From Cercophora sp. LCS_1 (taxonomy: Eukaryota; Ascomycota; Sordariomycetes; Sordariales; Lasiosphaeriaceae), in assembly GCA_036250225.1 (NCBI GenBank), contig JAPZLL010000061.1, forward strand, positions 103,657 to 167,656: DNA of 64,000 bases, given 5' to 3'. The notes beneath the pieces were generated by a model. The model was given only the letters and a program-made list of their open reading frames with translations, did not search any database and was not told the DNA's origin. Positions 34,551-45,207 of the stretch are shown here, one piece after another. The position numbers and the translations under genes were made by a program. The stretch's first letter is position 1; every line of letters starts with the position of its first letter.

Positions 34551-37242
34551 ATGGAGTACGGCAACCAATTTCGCGAAGAACAGCGGCTCTATGCCTCCTT
34601 GCAAAGCGAGCAATTTTCACAGTCTCAAAGCTGCACAACACCAAGTCATGTTTTTGATCAAGTCATCAGCAAAGCCCATGAACTTCATGGTATCACGAAC
34701 CCCACCCCTCCCCCAGGTGCTGAATCGTCTTCGACGAGTACGCCATCTTTGTCCTGCTTCTCTGCACCAACGTCAATAACGCCACGGAGCTCCGTGTCAA
34801 GCTTACGCCCCAATACACCCGCGCTAGCCTTAGGACAGAGGGATTGTTTTGGGCTACCTCCTAATGAGCGCGCGGTTAGGTCACCATCCATCCGGCCTCT
34901 GAATGGACCCATTTTTGCTACACCACCTCATCCTCCCGGAGCTTTCCTTCATTTGCAAGTTCAGCCAAGGAACCGGCGGCCGCCCTCGAGAGCAAGTGTT
35001 AGGCCCTCGACGCCCATTAGCCGACATCAAAGCCCTTTCAATGGACCTCGAAGCCGACCTCAGTCGCCACGAAGTGGGCTTGGGGTCTTGCAAGAGCTCA
35101 GCTGTGCTAGCATCGGACAGTGCCTTCATTTTCCACCAGGTGGTCGGTACGACTTTGCTTTGGGTGACGCTCCAGCAGATGATCAAATTGATCCGCCGCA
35201 GGATCTATGCCCACGCTCCAAGACATCACCGGCTCTGGGTGATGCCGACTATGTGATGCACGATTATCGTGAGCCGTACTCACAGCCAGACCGAAATTCC
35301 CCTCCTAGGGATGACCAACAGGCCAGATCTTCGGATGGCTCGCCAGCGAGTCAGGGCGTATCCCCTTCATCGTCGGCAGACAGTCCCTCCACGACAACCC
35401 ATACCGACACGGATGCGGCGTCCCCGGCTAGCAGTCGGGACTTCAGTCAAGTTCTGCGGGTCTTGAGAGCCATCTTGTTGGATGAATTTGACGTCAGACT
35501 CGGCAGCTGCGAGCCCCCGCAGGATATGTCGGAAGCTGTATTGATTTGCCTCGACCGTATCTCACTGGCCCTGCAGACTCACAGAAACAATGGGATGCTA
35601 GCGCCATTTGTTCCAAGTGTCTTGGTCAGTCAGGATTCAACGACCACAGTATTTTCTCCGCCGAGGCTGGCCGGAGGACAGCCGGCTAGCTCGTCACGAA
35701 AGCGCGGCAGCCCAGCCGCAGGAAAGGAAGATGGAGACGACATGCAGGATGAAGGCTTGGACGAGGAGGGCGGCGGAGCCTGCGTGGCATCAGGGGACAC
35801 AAGCAACCCCAAAAAGATCAAGACCGAACAGTATCCATGCCCCTTTCGCAAGAGAAATCCTCTGAGATTCAACGTCCGGCAATACGTGCACTGCGCGAAG
35901 GGGCCGTTTCAAGGCATGACAGACTTGAAGTAGGTTCCTTTCGTGCCCAGGGACACGCAAGCCATCACTGACGGTTCCAAGGAAGCATATCGTCAAGTAC
36001 CATGGCCAGCAACAAGTCGAATATCGTTGTATGAGGTGTCATGAGTCGTTTCCCCGGAGTGTTGAACTTGAGTCGCACATCAGACAAGAACCTGAAAGAA
36101 TGTGTCGGATAGTGGATCAAGGCGCACCGCAGGCATCCGCGGACGAGAGGTTAACCGACATGATGTGCCAGAGGCTTCGCAGAAGGACGGAGCACTTTGA
36201 GTGGACGACCCTTTGGCATGCCCTTTTCCCGGATGACAGGCACATACCGGAGCCGGGTGAGTTGTTTTGGCACCTCGAAGTTGAGGCCGGGAAAGACTGA
36301 CATGATTGGGAAGACTTTGAGCTCGCTGTTGAGCTTCATGAAGTGTGTAAGGAGTATGATGAGGGCACGGCTGAACTGCAACATCGACTCTCTGCGGCGC
36401 TTGAGCCTTTGGCGATTACAACATCGTCTTGGGCAGGCCTTGATGGGCATTTGGCCAGCCAACTCCAGGACCTTTGCGTTGAGGTTCAGAGGACGGTTAA
36501 CGAGCACATCGCTTCTGTGTTCCAGCGCGCTCGAGAGCACGCCAGCAACCATTCTGGATTGACGGGCGGTACCTCAGGACATGCTCGACCCCAAGGACGT
36601 CCTGCGAGCTCGCGAGGACAGGATCCCCGTCTTTCACCAGCCAACAGCACGCGGTCCATAGGAAGCAGCCTCCCACAACACGCATCGCGCCATAGACTCA
36701 CCCGGCAGAGTGGTGGGTCAACTCCGGCCAGCAGCATTGCCTCTAATCCAACATCGCCACTTCGCAATTTGTATCCTACCCCTAGCCCTGCTCAGTACAC
36801 TGGCCGCTCCCCGCCAAGCGCAAGTATGCAAGATGCTTTCTCGCCAAGAAATCCCCACGGAGAGCATCACATTCCTCTCAATTCCTACACACAGGCCGCC
36901 TCAGCTCAGCCGCATCTTTCATTTCCACAACATTTTCCACCTGATGCAGAGCTTTCACCGTCCGGTATGACAACAAATCACCGAGTACCTGAAGGTCAGC
37001 AGGCTTTCATGCAACCCCAGGGGAACTCAGCAAACAGTATTGACCACTTCCCCTTTTCCGGCGCTGAGATCGGAAATATGGTCCCCGGTATTCGACTTGG
37101 GACCGAGCACTTCTCTGGAATCACCTCGCCACCGGGTAACATGGCCAGTGCAAATGAGTGGGCTTTGGCCGAGCTTGTGCGGCAGATCACCGATATGCCG
37201 CAGGGACATCAGCAAAACGACTCAGGGTTCACTCATTTCTAG
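34551..37242 (+). CDS. C2H2-like nuclear protein with KYPCPFRKRNP-type motif
   Basis: A predicted 860-residue protein in three exons (34551-35929, 35982-36256, 36314-37242; introns 52 and 57 nt, phases match). The first 440 residues are low-complexity Ser/Pro-rich. Then comes the fungal signature QYPCPFRKRNPLRFNV, a VHCAK segment, LKKHIVKYH (spanning the first splice site) and YRCMRCHESFPRSVELESH. These are degenerate C2H2 fingers of a large, mostly uncharacterised Pezizomycotina family. The second splice rebuilds the family's EPDFELAVELHEV motif. A Lys-rich KKIKTE before the fingers may be a nuclear signal. The C-terminal 250 residues are Ser/Pro/Gln-rich, activation-domain-like. A DNA- or RNA-binding regulatory role is inferred. 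An upstream exon cannot be excluded. Confidence 0.8.
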
Positions 37243-37965
37243 TGGTGCCGGGAACCAAAAGCTAATGAGGGTTAGGTGGAGCACGAGGTAGACTAAAGTG
37301 ATTTAGAACCATGCGCCTGCATGAAATATCGGAAGCCGCTGTGGTGGGACTTGGTCAACTAACTAGATTGAGTCTGTAAAGAGTTTGTGCAAAGAAGGAG
37401 GGATTATTTGTCGGCATCGTGACTGGTGAGGAGATCTGTAGCGAGGGCATAATTATTGGTAATTAATAGCAACCACCCCAACAAAGTCCCTTGATTGACG
37501 CCGAGGGAAACTCAGACGCAGTGCTTCAGCTTGTCAGCCCCATAATTTTTGTTCTGTCTTTTCCACATCGAACAACCTGCCACGCATGAGTGAGCCCTGA
37601 CCGGATGTCCCGAACCGTCTGGTCGGGTTTCCAACCACGGTCCAGACCTGACTCGACCCGAGTTGTTTTGAGCAAGTTTCCCCAGCCAAAATGCGACCTG
37701 CAGCACGCCCAGACCGCTACCCCCCAATCACGACGAGGAGTTTACAATCTCCAATCCTTCGATTGTTATTTCAGGCCAAGCTGGTCATTTTGCAGCGGGT
37801 TTTGGAAAGCCACAGGCTGCAGGATCACGATGTGAAGGTTGTGTCATGTCGTCAGGTCGATGTGTCGTGCACCCGTCCGGGTATTTGACAAGCGAGCTCG
37901 CGCTGCGCGGGGCCTCCGTTTGTTCCTCTAAGCTCGTTGATGTGCTGCATCGTGTCATCAGTAAA
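37243..37965. other. Intergenic region upstream of the ferric reductase
   Basis: Promoter interval of the reductase. The frame at 37846 continues into the reductase but the added residues precede the signal peptide, so I treat it as leader. I did not see a convincing iron-regulator (SreA-type) GATA site. Confidence 0.4.
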
Positions 37966-40070
37966 ATGAGGACACGCTTCGGTTTTCGGGTTGCGGCGCT
38001 TCTTGCGCTCGGCCTTCACGGCCCAGCGACAGCGCTCATCGGCTACGGGATCGTCATGTACGATCCATCCTGCGGATTCGCTTGCCGCGACTCCATCTCC
38101 GGTTACGTGCTGGAGTGCTCGGTGCATGACCACGGGCCTGCCGGGGCCCACAGTCACGGAGCCGGAGGACCCACTTCGCCGGAATGCCGGGCTTCGGACT
38201 CGGCGTTTCTCACAACACTGGCATACTGCATCAACTCAACCTGCGATACAGTGCCCGCCTGGAAGAAAGAAAAGTATTGGGCCGACCAGGCTACAGGTGA
38301 CCCCGCCGTCTCACCGAAATGGACTCTCAGCGAAGCCCTTGCCAACATTCGCGAAGCGCCGAGTAGAGAAGTCGGCGAGGACGAATCTCTCAACTTCACA
38401 GCCCTGGTTTCCTATGAGACATGGGCAACAAACAAGGCAACACGCGAGTATTTTGAGCTCGCCGAAACCTTGCATTCGCGATATGGGTATGCCGCTTCTT
38501 CATCTTGACCCGTCCAAGACTTAACGACCTTAGCATCATTCTCCTTGTCGTTGGAGTCGGCACTCCTATCCTCTTCACTTTGATGTCGCACGTTCCGTTT
38601 GCGGCCACTCTGACCGATAAACTTCGCCCCTTCCTCGTGTACCCCTCCATCGTCGGCTCTTACCACGTCCGTCCACTCCCCTATCTGCTCGGCAACGCGC
38701 CCACTCTCGGCCAGAGCCTGTATATCACCATGATGCTGGCCCTCAGCGTGATCTTGACCGGTGTTGGATACCGTTCCACTCAGCCAAACGCCTGGTTCGA
38801 CAACACGTGGCAAGAGATCATGGGCTATGTCTCCTGCCGGACAGGCGTACTCGCCTTTGCGCTCACACCGTTGGTCGTGCTGTTCTCGGGAAGAAACAAC
38901 ATACTCCTTTGGCTAACCAATTGGAGTCACTCGACATACATGCTTTTGCATCGTTGGGTGGCAAGGATCTACGCGCTTCAGGTCATTGTCCACTCTCTCG
39001 TTGAGCTTGTTTTGTACATCGACCGAGGCACGTATGAGACTGAGCTGAAGGCCGAGTACTGGATCTGGGGCATCGTGGCGACTGTCTCTGCGTGCGCGAT
39101 GTTGGTGTTTAGTCATCTCTGGTTTCGGCGGTGGTCGTATGAGATTTTTCTTATTGGACATGTTCTCATGGCTGTCTTTGTCATTGTCGGGAGCTGGTAT
39201 CATGTTGAGTTGTTATTTCACAGGCAGTGGGGGTATGAGATGTGGTTGTATGCCGCGTGCGCTGTGTGGTTCACCGATCGGCTGGTCAGAGCCATCCGGC
39301 TGCTGAAGAATGGGGTGAGGAGGGCGGTGGTGACCGAGGTTGCTGAGGATGTTGTGCGCGTCGATGTCAAGGGGCTGAGGTGGTCCGGGGAACCGGGCAA
39401 GCATACGTACGCCTACTTCCCGATTCTGGCACCATGGAGACCGTGGGAGAACCACCCATTCTCTGTCATTCCAACAGCTATGCTCCGTCCCAGGGACAAC
39501 GGCAGTGTTTCACATACGCCGACAGAACATGACGTTGAGAAGTCGGGTGCTGGGGCGAGCGTCATCCCCGAGGCTCATCTCGACACCTTCGACAGGTCTG
39601 GGATTACGCTCTATGTGCGAAGGTCAGCCGGGTTGACGAAACTTCTCGCCAAGAATCAGTCCCTTCTCACCTTGCTCGACGGTCCGTACCCCGACAACCC
39701 GACGGCGGGTGTCCTCAAGACGGATAGGTTGCTTTTAATTGCTGGAGGAATCGGTATTACTGGTGTTCTGCCGTACATTACCCGGCATCCTAACGTCAAG
39801 ATCGCCTGGGGGTTGCGATTATCGTCGGAAGGCCTTGCTCGGGATTTGGATGCACCGCTTCAGGGGGTGGCGGACAGGGAAGTTCGCATCGGCAGTCGCT
39901 TGGATCTTGAGGCCCTTCTAGAAGAGGAGGTGAGGAGAGGCTGGGCCAGAGTGGGGGTCGTGGCATGTGGCCCAGGAGGTCTTTGTGACGAGGTGCGGGC
40001 ATTGGCTGTGGCAAAGGGCAGGACAGGATCGACTCGATGGGAACTCGAGATTGATTCATTCAGTTGGTAG
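37966..40070 (+). CDS. Ferric reductase (FRE family) transmembrane oxidoreductase
   Basis: A predicted 685-residue protein in two exons (37966-38486 and 38534-40070; 47-nt intron, GTATGC donor, TTAG acceptor, rebuilding SRYGIILLVVG). A signal peptide leads into a Cys-containing extracellular domain of about 150 residues. A ferric-reductase membrane domain follows, with haem-ligand His in HRWVARIYALQVIVHS and in FLIGHVLMAV...WYH, spaced as in bis-haem FRE proteins. The cytosolic part has the FAD-binding HPFSVIP motif, then GGIGITGVLPY for NADPH and a late VVACGPGG motif. The family reduces Fe(III) or Cu(II) at the plasma membrane before uptake. No ferroxidase or permease gene is adjacent. Length and domain order are normal. 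Confidence 0.92.
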
Positions 40071-40159
40071 GAGAGCGGCTGGATGGGAAGTCAGATCCCG
40101 GTCTGACAACTGATTCCTGTTCCTCTATTCTCTAACATGCTCACTCTCCAATGCTGATT

Positions 40160-41111
40160 CTACTCATATCTGAACGCCCCTTGTTTGCGGTCAACCGCTG
40201 TTGCAACCAGCTTGATCCTCTCGCATTCCTTCCACTCCACGTTGGACGCAGATGAGGAGTAGATCCTCCAGCTTCTTCCGGTTCCCACAGTGCCGCCATT
40301 GAGTGTCCTGAGACATGCAAACCAATAGTGCGAAGAGCTATCATAATCGAAGAAACCGTTCTCGAGAACTGCCGCAATGTCAGCATGTGTCAAAGACGTC
40401 GTCTTGTCAACCAAGACCTACCTGTGACCCTTTGTCCTGCGAATTCCTTGCCCGGGGCGTCGGGAAGAGGCGTCGTCGCATTCCAGCCCAAGCCCGTCCC
40501 ATTCTTCGGCGTCGGCGGGTCGACTGCTGCCGTATACTGAAGGACACCGTCACGAGGATTTACATACCAGTATTGTCCTCCGCGAACATCGGATGCCTGT
40601 TAACACATGCATCGCATCAGCGTCATTCCCCGCCACACAGCGGCAAAAGATGGGCGTGAAGCAAAGAGCAACCCACCATGGCCCCATCTGGGAGCAAAAC
40701 AGTCTTTCCCTTGTAGGACTTGCAGTCGACACCAGGCTCTGCTCCGTTGCATGAGATGCACTCCCGCGCATTGGCACCAATCGCGAGATAACCGCCACAA
40801 GCTTTCACCGGCTGGCCCCGGTATGCCGATCGTGTTCCCCAGGCCGTCAATGTGAAAGGGCTTATTGCCCTGGGCAAGGACTTGAGCTTGCCCGAATCGC
40901 AGGCAACGGCTTGGGGCGCAACACATCCGCTAGCACCACAAGGGACGGTCGGCAGGTGATAGATGATGGGACACAGCGCCGTGTTGTTGTAGCAGTTGTA
41001 CTCGCTCGGGTAGAACGCGGCCTCCCCGCAGAGCTCGGTGTCCTCGGCTTGCACCCCTGCGAGGAGCCCGAAGGCCACCGTCGCGATGGCAAGAAAGCTC
41101 GATCTGGTCAT
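40160..41111 (-). CDS. Secreted CBM52-like carbohydrate-binding protein
   Basis: A predicted 272-residue protein in three exons (41111-40677, 40596-40422, 40368-40160; introns 80 and 53 nt). It has a signal peptide (MTRSSFLAIATVAFGLLAG). After it, the Cys pattern CGEAAFYPSEYNCYNN, LCPIIYH, then CGASGCVAPQAVAC matches the CBM52 module found in fungal beta-1,3-glucanases, though I see no catalytic domain. The middle holds a second Cys pair (CGGYLAIGANARECISC). The C-terminal 130 residues show a GGQYWYVNPRDGVLQYT-like beta segment. A role in binding wall glucan is inferred. The first donor is GTGGGT, weaker than the rest, but the phase and both flanks fit. Confidence 0.75.
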
Positions 41112-41848
41112 TTCGAGTAACGACTTGATGCCAACGCTCGCGACACCCGTGGGATCGACGACGCCGGCATGCGCTGAGGTTTCGCGGGGCTTTTGTACCC
41201 GACGGCATTGCTGGGGCAATTGTGGCGCCTCCACAGAAAATATAATGCAATCTGGTTCCGTCGGATTGGAATCCGGGTTGAGATATTTCGGCGTTTCCAA
41301 GAGGCGGAACTTCTGCCCGGCGCTTTTGCCGACCCATAGGGTCCGTTTGCACTGCCAAGTTTGCCCGCAGAGATGACATAAAGAACCGGTTCCGCGGCTC
41401 GGTATTACAAAGGCCGTTGGGCAAGCTTGCTCAAGGTCCGTTCCGAAGCAGGAACCCACGGGTAAATTGCGACCGTCACACCGTCGCCGTCTCAAGGGTC
41501 GCATCGAAACTTCGACTCGAGCGACCGAGATGGTCCAATCTAAATGGCGGAAGGACGTCTTTCACTCCCAGCGGTTGCAACCTCGAGAGCATGCTCTCAG
41601 TCAAAAAAAAACCACACTGTCAATAGCGAGAAACAGTCTGAGTCGAATCGCATGCGGAACAACCGATGGAGGAGCGTCGGGAAGAAGCGATGTCTGAACA
41701 CCCCAGGTCTTCATTTGGCACCGGTATTAACTAAGGACTATGTACATTTGAGTCGCCGTTTTCACGGCACTCATTTTCTTTGGACCGCCAATATGCGGTG
41801 AGCCATGAAGGCGATGAATGCGTTCATCCTCTGGATTCGAGCAGGATT
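41112..41848. other. Intergenic region
   Basis: Promoter of the CBM52-like gene and 3' flank of the lipocalin relic. No coding signal. Confidence 0.4.
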
Positions 41849-42580
41849 CTAGGTGAAGAGACAGTCGGATTGATCCGTCTTGACAACATTCTTGATGTTG
41901 GTTCCGAGCAGTTCGGCGCGTTTGATCCAAGGTCTGCAAACATGTCAGCGCATCCCATCTGTGAATTGGCACTTCAACATACATCCAGGACTTTCTCATC
42001 AGGGTGCTGGTTCCGACTCAGGATGAAGAGTGCGGTGAAGTTGTTGGACTGAACAAGCGAGAACTCGCCAGTGTAGTCTGGGTCACATAGGTAGTCAGCA
42101 GGGTGGTCTTTGCTTACTGAGTAGCAACAACAAGTGACTGACCTTGGACAATGTAGTTCGGACCAGGACAGTCAGGAGCGGGCTGGCCGGGAAACTGAAC
42201 ACGGAAGACACCTGCGGCTCCGTACTGAGGATCGGCTGGGGCTGCCTAGCCGAGAATGTTGACGGGTCGAGTCCCGGCCTGGCAGGTGTTGTTCGCCTGA
42301 ACAGTCCCGTTGTCCTGAATTATTTTAGTCGTCCTAAGACACTTACTAGGGTCAAGATGCAATGACCTACGTTGAGAGCATACTGGGCAAAAGTGCACTT
42401 GCAGTTGCGGTTGTAGGGCTCGGGTGTTCCGGCAACCTGATACCAACGTCCGAGATAAGAGTCAAGCTCGAAACCGACGTCGGGTCGGGGGTAACAGCAG
42501 CTGCCGTCCCAGAGAGTGGGAACAGCATTCTTCGCCACCGCGAGGCCAGCGAGGAGAGAGATGGCGGTGAATGAGCGCAT
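41849..42580 (-). pseudogene. Secreted lipocalin (apolipoprotein D/Blc-like), broken
   Basis: Exon by exon the sequence reads as a fungal lipocalin: a signal peptide (MRSFTAISLLAGLAVAKN), the signature LDSYLGRWYQVAGTPEPY, ANNTCQAGTRP, GVFRVQFPGQPAPDC, FSLVQSNNFTALFILSR and a last helix WIKRAELLGTNIKNV ending near 41849. Introns are visible (donors GTAGGT, GTCAGT, GTATGT). Two lesions: an in-frame TAG at 42246-42248 between NILG and AAPADPQYG, and one extra base after the last intron, since the spliced frame (..VLD then ACC TTG G) misses WIKRAELL by one. Lipocalins carry small hydrophobic ligands. If the frame problem is only an odd splice site, the TAG still truncates the barrel after two strands. 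Confidence 0.75.
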
Positions 42581-43623
42581 GATGTTTGAGGCGTCTGGAT
42601 ATCCGGGTCGAGGTGTCTGGTGTGTGGTATCAAGATGATTGGGACTTCTTGTCGATCATTTCCGCATCCTTATATACACTTTGTCTCAGGCAGGCCCATG
42701 TCACCGGCAACGTGGTGCCATAATAATGACAGCGCCAGCACTTTGATGGGGTCAACAGCTTGTTCCTACGCGACGCCACGATCGATGACGATGATGGATG
42801 CATTTTCAGGGTCTCCGGAAGTGCCAAGCCGGCAGATCAGTCCATTCAGGGTCTAGCCACCAGCTCAAGTTCCAGTTGTTTCCTGCGACGAATCTGGGCA
42901 CACAAAATTTCCATTTTCGTACCGCGGCTACGTGACGTCGCTCACCCCGGCTCAGGGCTGGCTCAGGGCTGGCTTAGGATTGGCTCAGTCCTGCTCAGTC
43001 TTACGGACCCTGTGAACCATTTCTGGAAGGCTGCGCCGCAGCATCCACAACCACTTCAACTCTAGCCGAGCGAGCCCAAAATTGGTCCCATACATAAAAA
43101 TGGCTACGCTGGTCCCCATCTTTAAAAAGCGAATGGTTCCGCCTTAGCTTTTACCTCGATATCTCGCACCTATTTACAGCTAGCTGTATATACTCTTTTG
43201 CTGGATACCTTGAACTTTTTACTACCCTCGACAAAACGCAAAGATATAGAGTCCAAATCAACGGCGTTCAAATCAGTAGATGCTATTATTGAGCGGCCGG
43301 TGAGGAGAGGCCTTACAGCAGACCGCACCAAGATCAACCCTCGTGCAGTTTGCGGGAATCTGAGGCTTAAAAGCAAATACCGCTATTTACTTGTACTTGA
43401 GGTGTGGTATTAGTAAGTGAACATAAATATCGCGCGCATAATTTACATTGAAGTCTAACATAATCTAGATACGAAAGGAAATACGGGCCTTCCGATCCTC
43501 GAGACATGCAGGATATAAAAATATTGTCACGAACAAGATTCGTCGGAACCCCGCATATAGGAAAAGTGGGGAGTACGAAAGCAAGGGGCCGATAAGGAGG
43601 TGCTCTATATGCTCTGTAGGCAT
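42581..43623. other. Intergenic/relic DNA left of the inserted element
   Basis: Includes near-tandem GGCTCAGGGCT units around 42948-42985. From about 43130 it turns AT-rich, with short frames (43170-43413) that look like decayed transposon or gene DNA; I cannot identify them. No intact gene. Confidence 0.4.
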
Positions 43624-43871
43624 GTAACGACCTCTCTGGTTGCAGGTCTGGCTGGGGGTGCTCAGGGCGGCTGAGCCCGGACTAGATTGGGAGGGTGGTC
43701 GTAGACAGTCAAAGGATGTCTCAATGTACGAGCTTGGGGTACAGAGTAGTATTGTTATCGTTGCTGAAGGGGGAGGCTACTTCTAGGAAAAGTCCTGCAT
43801 ATATATACCCATCGCCTATGGACCCGATCATTATGACGCGAGGCCCGGGCCTTCTTGCCCGGCCGATCGGG

Positions 43872-43892
43872 TGGACGCGGCGCCCGCGTCCA
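43872..43892. repeat. Hairpin 1 in the inserted element
   Basis: TGGACGCGG and CCGCGTCCA form a perfect 9-bp stem with a CGC loop. A diverged second copy follows about 90 bp downstream. Confidence 0.85.
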
Positions 43893-43960
43893 TCCCCTCG
43901 GGTCGTCCCATGATAGGCTGGTTTCCTTATCGCGCTCTTATCGCGCTCTTATCGCCGGCC

Positions 43961-43987
43961 GGATGGACGCGGCGCTCGCGTCCATCC
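43961..43987. repeat. Hairpin 2 in the inserted element
   Basis: GGATGGACGCG and CGCGTCCATCC form a perfect 11-bp stem with a 5-nt loop. It is related to hairpin 1 and preceded by two copies of ATCGCGCTCTT, suggesting an internal duplication. Confidence 0.85.
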
Positions 43988-44111
43988 CTTCGGCTTGCCC
44001 CTGATTGGCCATCCTGGCCTGCTAATCCCTGGGTCGTGACAAGGCAGAGCAGGCAGAGCAGGGAAAACACATACAGAACTGCCAGACGGCACCCAGATAG
44101 TTCGTTGTTAC

Positions 44112-45207
44112 GGCATTAACGACAAATAACACTGCTTTGCATCACTGCACTGAAGCATCTTTTGACTGCTTACGATCTACGTGACTTACCACCTTCTCGC
44201 ACTCTCGTCAGCACGCCTCTTGTTGTGTGTACGCACCTCTCTTGTGTCATCCACAATCAGGAACTCTGTCTTCAGGGTTCGGGTTGCATAGGTCTAAGCG
44301 TTACTGGCACCACATCGTTTCTAGGCAAGTTGGCTTCCAATACAACCATCAAGGTGTGTTGCTCGGCGTATGCTCGGGTACATGGTACCTAGGTGCTGAG
44401 AAGGATCCTTTGAGCTGTAGTCCTTAGCTCCCTTCATCGTGTATAGTATCCCCAATAAGCGGCCACCGCAAAATCCGTGAGCAATATTTCTGTTTCAAGG
44501 TCGTGAAAATTTGAATTCCCGCGATTCATGGTCACACAGCAGGCCTTTTCGAAGGGCAACAATACCGCGGACGGAAGCATGATTCCAGAGAGCCAATAGA
44601 GCCATTATTGCTCTGTCCGGCGAAGCAAAGATGACACAATGTTGCAGGGGCCTGACTCGGACCGAGGTCAGGCCCGCCACAGAGTGGCAGACCACCTCTC
44701 CACAGCTGGCGCCACTTCCCCACACTTGTTGCCACCTGCAGGCCTATTTAGGCTGCAGATTCCTCATTCGTTTCATGACGGAATTGAACAACAACCATTT
44801 CCATTCCTTTCACTCATGCGGTGCAACACACAACCTCCATGCAAGCTAACGCTTGCAGCCAAATACGGACGCGGTCTCGGAGACCCGCTTCGATTTCATT
44901 GGGCGGAGATATCTTCTCAGATGCCTAGCCAGTTCTCCGACGCCCAACGGCGACGTGATTGGCGACGGCGTCAGTTTCCCCCACCGTGGCAGATGCATCG
45001 GTATGTTGTGTAACCTAAAATGAGAAGAATATGCGGCGTGAGGGGATCATATATCTCAGACCCCGCAAAACGCTGTCATTCTTTTCCTGTGCCATTGCTG
45101 CAATCGCAGTTATCCCGAGGGCATCCCGATGAAGTCAGGTTTCGTTTCAGGGCTGCTATTGTCGACCTGCCCGCTTACTCGGTTTCGCTCTTTTATTAGC
45201 AGCAACC
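44112..45207. other. Intergenic region right of the insertion
   Basis: No gene supported. The frames around 44495-44735 and 44639-45013 overlap on opposite strands without motifs. The last part is the promoter of the gene at 45208. Confidence 0.4.

Larger units (their letters stand above)
43624..44111. mobile_element. 488-bp insertion, probable solo LTR, with 5-bp TSD
   Basis: The segment begins GTAACGACC and ends GTTGTTAC, so its termini are inverted (GTAAC...GTTAC). It is flanked on both sides by the direct repeat GGCAT (43619-43623 and 44112-44116), the size of target-site duplication left by LTR-retrotransposon integrases. Inside is a TATATATACCC promoter-like box near 43801 and no protein frame, as in a solo LTR. 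It also holds two GC-rich hairpins (43872-43892, 43961-43987) in a degenerate tandem duplication. A MITE is the alternative. The outer T/A of a canonical TG...CA LTR end is not clearly kept, so the exact ends may be off by a base. Confidence 0.65.
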
